Shown: positions 24,447 to 31,641 of the stretch, piece after piece | How positions within the stretch are numbered: position 1 is the first letter of the stretch | Layout of the letters: each line of letters begins with the position of its first letter | DNA from: Streptomyces fuscichromogenes | Lineage (GTDB): Bacteria; Actinomycetota; Actinomycetes; Streptomycetales; Streptomycetaceae | Length of the DNA stretch: 64,000 nt | Assembly (NCBI RefSeq): GCF_014645815.1 | Contig: NZ_BMML01000010.1 | Coordinates: forward strand, 186,001-250,000 | Reading direction: 5' to 3' | Position numbers and translations under genes: made by a program | Notes under the pieces: generated by a model | Seen by the model: the letters and a program-made list of their open reading frames with translations, nothing else | What the model was told of the DNA's origin: nothing | Databases searched by the model: none

Positions 24447-25925
24447 CTAGCGGCCCAGCCACCAGCGGCGCAGCCGCGGCCAGATGCCCTGCGGCCCGGG
24501 CGCCGGTTCCGGGGCGGCCGGGGCGACGGGTTCCGGGCGGGGTGCCACCGGCTGCGGGGCGGCCGGTGCCGGTCCGGTCATCGTGCCGGGCAGCCGGTCG
24601 GTGCGCTGCGGCGGCACGAGGGCCGGGCTCGGCATGAGGGTGACATCCTGCTTCGGCTTCGGGTCGAAGCGCACCGGCAGTTCCACCAGGTGCCGGGAGG
24701 CGATCGAGGCGCGCCAGCGCAACTCGTCCTCGTCGCAGTCGAGCTGGATGTCGGAGAGACGGGTCAGCAGCTGGTCGACGCCGACGTCCGCGATGGCCCG
24801 GCCGATGTCCTGGCCGGGGCACTCGTGCGGGCCGCCGCCGAAGGCCAGGTGGGAGCGGTTGCCCTGCATGTTGGCGTTGAGGTCGGGCCGGACGCGCGGG
24901 TCGACGTTGCCCGGCGCGGGCGCGTAGAGCAGTCCGTCGCCCTTGCGGATGCGCTGGCCGCCGAGCTCCGTGTCCTGCTTGGCGAAGTAGGCGAAGACGG
25001 TGCTGAACGGCGGCTCGTCCCACAGGGACTGCTCGATCGCCTCGGGCACGGTCATCTGGCCGCCGTTGAGCTGGGCGCGGAAGCCGGGCTCGGTGAGGAC
25101 CATGCGCAGCGCGTTGGCCAGGAGGTTGGCGGTGGTCTCGTAGGCGGCGTAGAGGACGACCCGCAGGTGCTGGGCGACCTCGTCGTCGTTGAGCCCGGCC
25201 GGGTGGTTGACGAGGTGGCTGGTGAAGTCGTCCTCGGAGCGGGCCCGGCGGCGGGCGGTGAGCCGGGTCAGACAGCCCATGACGTACTCGTTGCTGGCGA
25301 TCGCGGTCTCGGTGCCCTTGAGCGCGTCCCGGGCGGCTTCGGTGATCCGGTCGTTGTACTCCTCGGGCATGCCGAGGAGTTCGCACATGACCGCCATCGG
25401 CAGGTGCTCGGAGTACTGGGAGACCAGTTCGGCACGGCCCTGCTCGCAGAACTCGTTGACCAGCAGCTGGGTGTAGCGGCCGATGAGGCGGCGGATGCTG
25501 CGGTGGTCGATGGTGGTCATGGCGCCCTGGACCGCCGCGCGCAGCCGCAGGTGCTCGTCGCCCTCGGCGTGCGAGCAGATGGGCTGCCAGGCGATGTGCG
25601 GCATGAGCGGGTGGTCCGGCTTGACCATGCCCTCGCGCAGTGGGGTCCAGACACGGCTGTCCCGGGTGAAGACAGCGGGGGTGCGGACCATCTGGAGGTT
25701 CTCGGTGAGCCCGAGGACCGCCCAGATCGGTACGTCGTCGTGGAGCAGGACGGGCGCCACGGACCCGTGCTCCTCGCGCAGCCGCTCGTACAGCTCGCCC
25801 AGGTGGTCCGCGTCGGCGCCGTAGAGCCGCTGGAGTCCGCCGGGGCCGCGGTCGTGCGCCGGACAGCCGGGCGGCGGGACCGGGTCCGTGCTGGTGCCGG
25901 CCGGGTAGGGGGATTCAGGCGTCAC
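24447..25925 (-). CDS. rarE: Conservon cytochrome P450, CYP157 type lacking EXXR
   Basis: 492 residues. The haem-binding loop AFGGGPHECPG has its cysteine at 369. The I-helix reads AAYETTAN instead of the usual AGxxT. At the K-helix, where P450s carry EXXR, this protein has EQSLW (298-302), as I recall for CYP157C1 of the S. coelicolor cvn9/rar conservon, a family known for having lost EXXR. It also has a long Pro-rich C-terminal tail (about 455-492). It is the last gene of the minus-strand cluster after rarD, 33 bp away. Monooxygenase activity is unproven; a signalling role with the conservon proteins is possible. Confidence 0.87.
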   Translation of the reverse strand: MTPESPYPAGTSTDPVPPPGCPAHDRGPGGLQRLYGADADHLGELYERLREEHGSVAPVLLHDDVPIWAVLGLTENLQMVRTPAVFTRDSRVWTPLREGMVKPDHPLMPHIAWQPICSHAEGDEHLRLRAAVQGAMTTIDHRSIRRLIGRYTQLLVNEFCEQGRAELVSQYSEHLPMAVMCELLGMPEEYNDRITEAARDALKGTETAIASNEYVMGCLTRLTARRRARSEDDFTSHLVNHPAGLNDDEVAQHLRVVLYAAYETTANLLANALRMVLTEPGFRAQLNGGQMTVPEAIEQSLWDEPPFSTVFAYFAKQDTELGGQRIRKGDGLLYAPAPGNVDPRVRPDLNANMQGNRSHLAFGGGPHECPGQDIGRAIADVGVDQLLTRLSDIQLDCDEDELRWRASIASRHLVELPVRFDPKPKQDVTLMPSPALVPPQRTDRLPGTMTGPAPAAPQPVAPRPEPVAPAAPEPAPGPQGIWPRLRRWWLGR

Positions 25926-25958
25926 AGTGATCGCTCCGGGAAGGTCCGAGAAGAGGTG

Positions 25959-26579
25959 TCAGGTGAGCGCGCCGGACATGGCGAGCGAGTGCAGGAAGCG
26001 CATCAGGGTCATCAGGACGTCCCGGCTGGAGGCCCGGCGGCGGGCGTCGCACTCGATGATGGGGATCTCGGGGGACAGGTCCAGCGCGGTGCGCAGTTCC
26101 TCGATGGGGTATCGGGGCCCGTCCGGGAAGGAGTTGACGGCGACGACGAACGGCACCCCGCGCTCCTCCAGGCGTCCCATGACGTCGAAGCTGACCTCCA
26201 GGCGCCGGGTGTCGATGAGGACGACCGCGCCGAGGGCGCCTTCGAACAGGCCGTTCCACAGGAACCAGAAGCGTTCCTGGCCGGGGGTGCCGAAGAGGTA
26301 GAGGACGAGTTGGTCGGTGATGCTGATCCGGCCGAAGTCCATGGCGACGGTGGTGGCGGTCTTCGATTCGGAGCCGTAGTTGTCGTCGACCCCGATGCCG
26401 GCCTGGGTCATGGTCTCCTCGGTGGTCAGCGGTCTGATCTCGCTGACGGAACCGACCATGGTGGTCTTGCCGACCCCGAAACCGCCCACGATCACGATCT
26501 TCACGGCGGCCTGGGCGGTGTGCGGCAGCTGGTCCTCGGTGCGGGGGCCGGGGACCGTGTCAGAGCTTTTGAAGTCCAT
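25959..26579 (-). CDS. rarD: Conservon GTPase-like ATP/GTP-binding protein (CvnD)
   Basis: 206 residues. P-loop GGFGVGKTT at residues 32-40, then a small-GTPase-like DFGRI and LYLFGTPGQERF (G3-like, with GTPGQE), and AVNSFPD in the G4 position (N-S-F-P-D instead of NKxD). This is the MglA/Ras-like protein of Streptomyces conservons, thought to work as a switch with the roadblock protein. Its ATG lies 20 bp inside the end of rarC, so translation is tightly coupled. The gene order A-B-C-D-E matches S. coelicolor cvn9, mutants of which alter aerial development. Confidence 0.9.
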   Translation of the reverse strand: MDFKSSDTVPGPRTEDQLPHTAQAAVKIVIVGGFGVGKTTMVGSVSEIRPLTTEETMTQAGIGVDDNYGSESKTATTVAMDFGRISITDQLVLYLFGTPGQERFWFLWNGLFEGALGAVVLIDTRRLEVSFDVMGRLEERGVPFVVAVNSFPDGPRYPIEELRTALDLSPEIPIIECDARRRASSRDVLMTLMRFLHSLAMSGALT

Positions 26580-26988
26580 GCATCACCGCTTCGAGAAGTG
26601 AACGGTCGGGGAGCGCCTGGCGGACGATCGGGGCGCGCGCCTGTACCAGTTCGGCCGTGATCAGCTCGGTGATCAGTGCCGTCATCGCGCTGAACGGCAG
26701 GTCCAGGTAGGCCGAGAGCTCTGCCACGGACAGCGGGGCGAGACAGAGCCGGAGCAGCGCCGCCTGCTCCGGGGTGACGGAGGGCGGTGCGGCGGCGCGC
26801 GCCACGATTAAGGTGACCAGGTCGAGTTCGGCCCGGGCGCCGTCGGCACCGCTGATGACGTAGAGCCGTTCGGGGTTCTTCTTGTCGCCCTCCTCACCGC
26901 CGCCCTCGGCGGCCGGCGGCGTGGACGGGAGCGGCGGCGGTACGTGTTCCGGCCGGGGCCGGCGCCGTTTGCGTTGCGGAGGAGTCAT
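26560..26988 (-). CDS. rarC: Conservon DUF742 protein (CvnC)
   Basis: 142 residues from the ATG at 26988 (GGAGG-like upstream), overlapping the rarB stop by four bases. A basic Pro-rich N-terminus (RKRRRPRPEHVPPPLP) precedes the DUF742 domain, with RLYVISGADG, PEQAALLRLCLAPLSVAELSA and LPFSAMTALITELI forming a winged-helix-like region, ending PDRSLLEAVMHGLQKL. Its function is unknown but it is always the third gene of conservons and is thought to interact with CvnA-D at the membrane. Confidence 0.9.
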   Translation of the reverse strand: MTPPQRKRRRPRPEHVPPPLPSTPPAAEGGGEEGDKKNPERLYVISGADGARAELDLVTLIVARAAAPPSVTPEQAALLRLCLAPLSVAELSAYLDLPFSAMTALITELITAELVQARAPIVRQALPDRSLLEAVMHGLQKL

Positions 26989-27392
26989 ACGGTCTGCCCG
27001 TTCCGCCGGGGCGGACTGGTGAGATGGGCGCCGATACGCACGACGAGGTCGCGCATCATCTCGCTCATCCGGCCCGGTTCGCAGGTCACGTCGGCGAGCA
27101 CGGCGAGGTAGGCGTTGGCACCGGCGGACATGAGGTAGAAGTAACCTCTGTCGATCTCGATCAGGACGAGGTTCATGTCGCCGTTGCTGATGGGGAGTTC
27201 CTGGGCGACGGCGCCGGCCAGGCTCTGCACGCCGGCGCAGGCCGCGGCGAGCCGGTCGGCGGCGTCCGGGTCGCCGCCGTGCCGGGCGATGCGCAGGCCG
27301 TCGGCGGAGAGCACGACGATCATCTCGACGCCCGGTACGCCGTCGGCGAGTTGCTTGAGCATCCAGTCGAAGTTGCCTCGCTGCTGGATCAC
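26985..27392 (-). CDS. rarB: Conservon roadblock/LC7-domain protein (CvnB)
   Basis: 135 residues, entirely a roadblock/LC7 domain (FDWMLKQLADGVPGVEMIVVL, DGLRIARHGG, LVLIEIDRGYFYLMSAG). Such proteins are MglB-like partners that regulate the nucleotide state of the adjacent Ras-like protein. The ATG at 27392 overlaps the rarA stop and its own stop overlaps the rarC start, so rarA-B-C are translationally chained. Confidence 0.92.
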   Translation of the reverse strand: MIQQRGNFDWMLKQLADGVPGVEMIVVLSADGLRIARHGGDPDAADRLAAACAGVQSLAGAVAQELPISNGDMNLVLIEIDRGYFYLMSAGANAYLAVLADVTCEPGRMSEMMRDLVVRIGAHLTSPPRRNGQTV

Positions 27393-29011
27393 TTGAGGTC
27401 CCCCTCGTCGTCGGCCTCGGTGCCGGCCGGATCATTGATCAGATGCAGGTACTTGGTGGGGTTCCGGGTGAAGTCGGTGGGGTGGACACCCGGGTTGTTC
27501 TTCTTGAGCCCCTCCCAGAACGCCTCGACCCACAGGCCCGGCTCGCGGCGCTCCGGCTCCGGCTGCGCGGGCTCGGGTTCCTTGTGCTGCGACCAGATGG
27601 TCGGGTTGCCCTCGCGTTCGGCGCGGTCGATGGCGGCCTGTTCGGCGAGCCGCCGGCTGAGCGGGGTCTTCATCCGGCTGCGGCGCTGCGGCAGCCCGCC
27701 CGCCGTCCATTCGGTGACCTCGGGGACGTCGTCCTCCATGGAGATCCCGGCGGGGATGCGGGGGCTGGTGGGCCGGCGCTTCTTGGGCGGGCGCTTGGGG
27801 CCTTCGAGGGCGCCGAGTTCAGGCTTGGGGATGCCGGTGGCGCCGATGCCGTGGGCGATGCCGGGGGCGGGGTCGGTGGTCATCATGTCGCTGGGCACGA
27901 TGAGGACGGCCCGGACGCCGCCGTACGCGGAGGCGCGCAGCGAGACGTCCATGTTGTACGTCCTGCACAGGCGGCCCACGACCGAGAGACCGACCCGCGG
28001 GTTCTCGCTGAGGACCTGGATGTCCTTGCCCTGCTTGGCCTTCTCCAGCAGGCCCTCCAGACGGTCGCGGGCCTCCTCGTTGAGGATGACGCCGGCGTCC
28101 TCGATCTCGATGCACACCCCGGACTGCACCTCGACGGCGGTGACGTGCACCTTGGTGGAGGGCGGCGAGTAGCGGGTGGCGTTGTCGAGGAGTTCGGCGG
28201 CCGCGTGGATGACCGGCTCGACGGAGGTGCCCTTGATGTTGACCTGGCAGATGGAGTGCAGCTCGATGCGCCGGTACTCCAGGATCCGGGACATGGCGCC
28301 GCGCAGCACGCTGTAGAGGGCGACCGGGTTGGGCCACTGGCGGCCCGGCCGGCCGCCGCCGAGCACGGAGACCGAGTCGGCGAGGCGTCCGATCAGCGCG
28401 GTGCCGTGGTCGATGCGCAGCAGGTCGTCGAAGACCTCGGGGTTGCGGCCGTGGTCCTCCTCCATCTCCCGCAGTTCGTGGGCCTGCTGGTGGACGATGG
28501 CCTGGACGCGACGGGCGATGCTGACGAACGAGCGCTCCAGTGAGTCGCGCTGGAGGTCCTCCTCGTCGACGATGTCGAGCATGATGCGGATCAGCCGGCG
28601 CTGCGACTCGGGCGCGTGCCGCATCCGCGGGTCGACCTCGAAGACCTGGCGGACCACCTCTTTGGGTGACTCACCGGCCTTCAGCCGGTAGAGCGCGGTC
28701 GGGAAGACCTCCTGGCCGAGGCGGTCGATCTCCTCGTCGCTGGTGGCGAGGCGCTGTTCCAGATACGCACGGTGACGGGCGTGCTCGGCCCGGGCGTCCC
28801 GCAGCCCACGGCCGCGGCGCACCGCTTCCGCCGCCGTCGCGAGCACCAGCAGCGTGCCGACGGTCCCGCACACGCCGACGGCGGTCCGGGCGGGCCCCGC
28901 CACCAGGACGACGGCGGCGGCGGTGACCGCGGCCATCAGTATGGCGGGCAGCAACAGCACGCGCGCCAGGGAAAGTTCACGGCCATCGGGAGGCGATTGC
29001 ACACTCACCAT
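27389..29011 (-). CDS. rarA: Conservon sensor histidine kinase-like protein (CvnA)
   Basis: 540 residues from the ATG at 29011 (AGAAGGC upstream). Two closely spaced membrane helices (about 17-60: VLLLPAILMAAVTAAAVVLV and GVCGTVGTLLVLATAAEAV) are followed by a coiled segment and a GHKL ATPase domain with AAELLDNATRYSPP (N-box) and IEDAGVILNEE (degenerate G1, normally DxGxG). There is no obvious phospho-acceptor histidine with the usual surroundings, as in other conservon kinases, so signalling may not use classical phosphotransfer. A long basic/acidic tail (after about 400) probably docks the partner proteins. Confidence 0.9.
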   Translation of the reverse strand: MVSVQSPPDGRELSLARVLLLPAILMAAVTAAAVVLVAGPARTAVGVCGTVGTLLVLATAAEAVRRGRGLRDARAEHARHRAYLEQRLATSDEEIDRLGQEVFPTALYRLKAGESPKEVVRQVFEVDPRMRHAPESQRRLIRIMLDIVDEEDLQRDSLERSFVSIARRVQAIVHQQAHELREMEEDHGRNPEVFDDLLRIDHGTALIGRLADSVSVLGGGRPGRQWPNPVALYSVLRGAMSRILEYRRIELHSICQVNIKGTSVEPVIHAAAELLDNATRYSPPSTKVHVTAVEVQSGVCIEIEDAGVILNEEARDRLEGLLEKAKQGKDIQVLSENPRVGLSVVGRLCRTYNMDVSLRASAYGGVRAVLIVPSDMMTTDPAPGIAHGIGATGIPKPELGALEGPKRPPKKRRPTSPRIPAGISMEDDVPEVTEWTAGGLPQRRSRMKTPLSRRLAEQAAIDRAEREGNPTIWSQHKEPEPAQPEPERREPGLWVEAFWEGLKKNNPGVHPTDFTRNPTKYLHLINDPAGTEADDEGDLK

Positions 29012-29334
29012 GTATGCCTTCTGAGACGAATCGGCTGGGTGTCGGAGGAGTCCGTGGGGGGAAGGTTCATGGAGCAGTCCGGATCTTCCGTATGTTTGGG
29101 AACAAGCGCACGAATTCATCCCAACTCGGTGCGCCGCGGGCGAGCTTAGTCCGACCGGATCAACGCCGTGTCATATTCGGCAAGCGCCTGAAAACGCCCA
29201 AAGGAGTGGAGTACCCTCGATCGTTTTGCACACAGAGCACTTGTTCGCACACGTTCCGTGATGTCGTACGGGCATGCGAAAGTGACTCACCGTGATGGGT
29301 GAAACGGCGTTCCCGGGCGAACCCTCCGCCGGGT
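29012..29334. promoter_or_regulatory. Upstream region of the rar conservon
   Basis: 323 bp without a gene between the rarA start and the TetR stop. It is AT-richer than its surroundings (for example 29165-29260) and must carry the rarA promoter. A small stem TCACC-GTGATG-GGTGA at 29287-29302 lies 33 bp before the TetR stop on the plus strand, so it is downstream of the TetR gene and could be a weak terminator. Confidence 0.45.
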
Positions 29335-29961
29335 TCAGACCCCGACGATCCGCAGCGCGGCCTCGGCCGTGGCGCGGGCGAACTCGCGGGCGGGGCGCTC
29401 CGGTTCGGAGCGGTGGACCAGGATGACGCCCTCGATCAACCCGAAGACGAGATCGGTGCGCAGCTCCAGCTCCCCCTTGGCCAGCCCTCCGCCGACCGCT
29501 GTGGCGGCGATCAACTGCCGGTAGGCGTCCTTGAGTTCGGCCCGCACGGCATGGAAGCCGGCGAACCGCTCGGCCCGCACCTCGGGCAGCAGGTAGAGCA
29601 CGCCGAGGTTGTGCGGCCCGGCGCACAGCAGCTCCACGTCGGCCCGGCACAGCACCCGCAGCCGCTCCTCGGCCGGGGTCACGTCGTCCGCGAGCAGCTC
29701 GCGCGCACAGGCCAGGGAGGGTGTGACGGTGGACTCAAGGAGCTCGGCGAGCAAGTCCTCCTTACCGGAGACGTAGTGGTACATCGACGCCTGCCGCATG
29801 CCCGCCCGCTCGGCGACGGCCCGGGTGGTGGTGGCCGCGTAGCCGCGGGTGGTGAACAACTCGGCGGCGGCCGTCAGCAGTTCGGCCCGCGGCTCAAGCC
29901 CGCTGTCCGGCCGCTGCGCGGCCCGCGGCCGGCCGACCCGGCGGCCACTGCTCGTCCCCAT
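29335..29961 (-). CDS. TetR-family transcriptional regulator
   Basis: 208 residues from the ATG at 29961. The N-terminal helix-turn-helix is canonical (AELFTTRGYAATTTRAVAERA, then SMYHYVSGKEDLLAELL). The C-terminal ligand domain contains CRADVELLCAGPHNLGVLYL and FGLIEGVILVHRSEPERP. It is divergent from the DUF1989/carboxylase operon. The palindrome at 30095-30116 in the shared intergenic region, which also occurs twice before the APC permease at 21.7 kb, is the probable operator. The effector could be guanidine, urea or allophanate; this is inference. Confidence 0.85.
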   Translation of the reverse strand: MGTSSGRRVGRPRAAQRPDSGLEPRAELLTAAAELFTTRGYAATTTRAVAERAGMRQASMYHYVSGKEDLLAELLESTVTPSLACARELLADDVTPAEERLRVLCRADVELLCAGPHNLGVLYLLPEVRAERFAGFHAVRAELKDAYRQLIAATAVGGGLAKGELELRTDLVFGLIEGVILVHRSEPERPAREFARATAEAALRIVGV

Positions 29962-30094
29962 GCGTTCGATCCTCGCACACGACGTCGCAGGGCGATCACG
30001 CCGACGCCCCGCCCGCCGGGCCGCCGGCCCCCGGTGAGCCCTCGGTAACCGGGCCGGAACACCGCGGCAACGCCGTCGACCCGGCCCGCCCCTA

Positions 30095-30116
30095 ATTTCT
30101 GTCGGGCGACAGAAAT
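30095..30116. promoter_or_regulatory. Perfect operator-like palindrome beside the TetR gene
   Basis: Half-sites ATTTCTGTCG (30095-30104) and CGACAGAAAT (30107-30116) are separated by GG. It is preceded by CCCTA, as is the related site at 21714. The position, 66 bp before the operon start and 134 bp before the TetR start, suits repression of both genes. Confidence 0.8.
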
Positions 30117-30181
30117 CTCCCCCGCGTCGCGCCGGACTCGCACCCGAGTCCCAGCCGAGTCCAGGAAGCCGGAGGTCAGCG

Positions 30182-31006
30182 ATGGCGACAGCGACCACGT
30201 ACGGAGCCCGGGCACACGCCCGCGCCCAGGAGGGCACCCGCGCCGAGGCCATGCCCGTCGTGCCGGCGGCCGACTGGCCGGACCCGCCCTGCGAGGCGGG
30301 CCACCTGGTGTGGGCCGAGACGGTGGCCGGCGGCAACTACGCGCACCGCGTCCTGGCCCGCGGCACCGAACTGCGCCTGACCGACCTGCGCGGCGACGCC
30401 TGCGCCCACCTCCTGCTGTACGCCGACGGCCGCCCCTGGGAGCGGCTGAACGTCGCCGACACGGTCAAGGTCCAGTGGAACGCCTACCTCGGCGAGGGCG
30501 TGCTGCTCCTCTCCGACCAGGGCCGGGTGCTGGCCTCGGTCGTCGCCGACACCTCCGGCCGGCACGACGCGCTGTGCGGCACCTCGACCCTGGTCCGCAA
30601 CACCGACCGCTACGGCGACGGCACCCCGCAGTCGCCCTCCCCCGCCGGCCGCGAGCTGTTCAAGCTGGCGGCGGCGAAGAACGGCCTGGAACCGCGCGAC
30701 CTGCCGCCGTCCCTGTCGTTCTTCCAGGGCGTGGAGGTGCGCGACGACGGCACGCTGGACTTCACCGGTTCGGCCGGCCCCGGTGGCAGCGTCACGCTCC
30801 GCGCCGAGCAGGACCTGACCGTGCTGATCGCCAACGTCCCGCACCCGGCCGACCCGCGCCCCGACTACGTCAGCACCCCCCTGGAGGTGCTGGCCTGGCG
30901 CGCCGCCCCCACCCCGCCCGGTGACCCGCTCTGGGACGCCACGCCCGAAGGCCGCCGCGCCTTCCTCAACACCGCCGGATTCCTCGCCGCGAGGGGGCTC
31001 GCATGA
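30182..31006 (+). CDS. cgdA: DUF1989 protein, urea carboxylase-associated / carboxyguanidine deiminase subunit A
   Basis: 274 residues from the ATG at 30182. DUF1989 features: LTDLRGDACAHLLLY, WNAYLGEGVLLLSDQGRVLAS, DTSGRHDALCGTST with a conserved His/Cys pair, and DLTVLIANVPHP near the end. Paralogues in other bacteria (UAAP1, now CgdA) form with UAAP2 a carboxyguanidine deiminase that converts the product of guanidine carboxylase to allophanate. It is the first gene of a four-cistron operon in which the first three genes overlap by four bases. Whether the pathway here starts from guanidine or urea cannot be decided from sequence alone. Confidence 0.82.
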   Translation: MATATTYGARAHARAQEGTRAEAMPVVPAADWPDPPCEAGHLVWAETVAGGNYAHRVLARGTELRLTDLRGDACAHLLLYADGRPWERLNVADTVKVQWNAYLGEGVLLLSDQGRVLASVVADTSGRHDALCGTSTLVRNTDRYGDGTPQSPSPAGRELFKLAAAKNGLEPRDLPPSLSFFQGVEVRDDGTLDFTGSAGPGGSVTLRAEQDLTVLIANVPHPADPRPDYVSTPLEVLAWRAAPTPPGDPLWDATPEGRRAFLNTAGFLAARGLA

Positions 31007-31641
31007 GCACGAGCACGACCACGAGCACGAGCACGAGCACGCAGACCGTCGTCGTCCCGGCCCGTGCCGCCTGGTCCGCCGTGATCCGCGCGGGCGACAC
31101 CCTCACCATCACCGACCTGCACGGCAACCAGGCCGTCGACTTCCTCGTCTACGACGCCCACGACACCGCCGTCCGCTACAGCGCGCCCGACACCGTCCAC
31201 GCCCAGGGCGGCATCTTCCTCACCACCGGCAGCGTGCTCCTCTCCAACGAGCACACCGCGCTGATGACCGTGACCGAGGACGAGGTCGGCCGCCACGACA
31301 CGGTCGGCGGCGCCTGCTCCAAGGAGTCCAACACCCTGCGCTACGGCCACCACACCTGGTCCCAGCACGCCTGCGTGGACAACTTCCTCGCGGAGGGCGC
31401 CCGGCACGGCCTCGGCAAGCGCGACCTGGTCTCCAACATCAACTGGTACATGAACGTGCCCGTCGAGAAGGACGGCACCCTCGGCATCGTCGACGGTCTC
31501 TCGGCCCCGGGCCGGAAGCTGGCCCTGCGCGCCGAACGCGATGTCCTCGTCCTGGTCTCCAACTGCCCCCAGATCAACAACCCCTGCAACGGCTTCGACC
31601 CGACGGCCGTGCGGATGACGATCACCGGAGCCGCGGGATGA
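31003..31641 (+). CDS. cgdB: DUF1989 protein, urea carboxylase-associated / carboxyguanidine deiminase subunit B
   Basis: 212 residues; the ATG at 31003 overlaps the stop of the preceding gene. After a Ser/Thr repeat (STSTTTSTSTST) the DUF1989 domain shows ITDLHGNQAVDFLVYD, GRHDTVGGACSKESN with the Cys/His positions and LVLVSNCPQINNPCNGFDPT, whose cysteines may bind zinc. It is the partner of the upstream subunit. The N-terminal repeat is encoded by near-perfect ACGAGC hexamers, which could slip in replication but stay in frame. Confidence 0.83.
   Translation: MSTSTTTSTSTSTQTVVVPARAAWSAVIRAGDTLTITDLHGNQAVDFLVYDAHDTAVRYSAPDTVHAQGGIFLTTGSVLLSNEHTALMTVTEDEVGRHDTVGGACSKESNTLRYGHHTWSQHACVDNFLAEGARHGLGKRDLVSNINWYMNVPVEKDGTLGIVDGLSAPGRKLALRAERDVLVLVSNCPQINNPCNGFDPTAVRMTITGAAG

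Noticed and set aside
24447..29011. Secondary-metabolite gene cluster around the P450
   Set aside because: The P450 belongs to a conservon; no synthase or tailoring genes surround it, and the ferredoxin is 31 kb away.
29962..30181. Guanidine riboswitch before the guanidine/urea operon
   Set aside because: I looked for the conserved loops of the known guanidine riboswitch classes and found only the protein-type palindrome; the leader is short.
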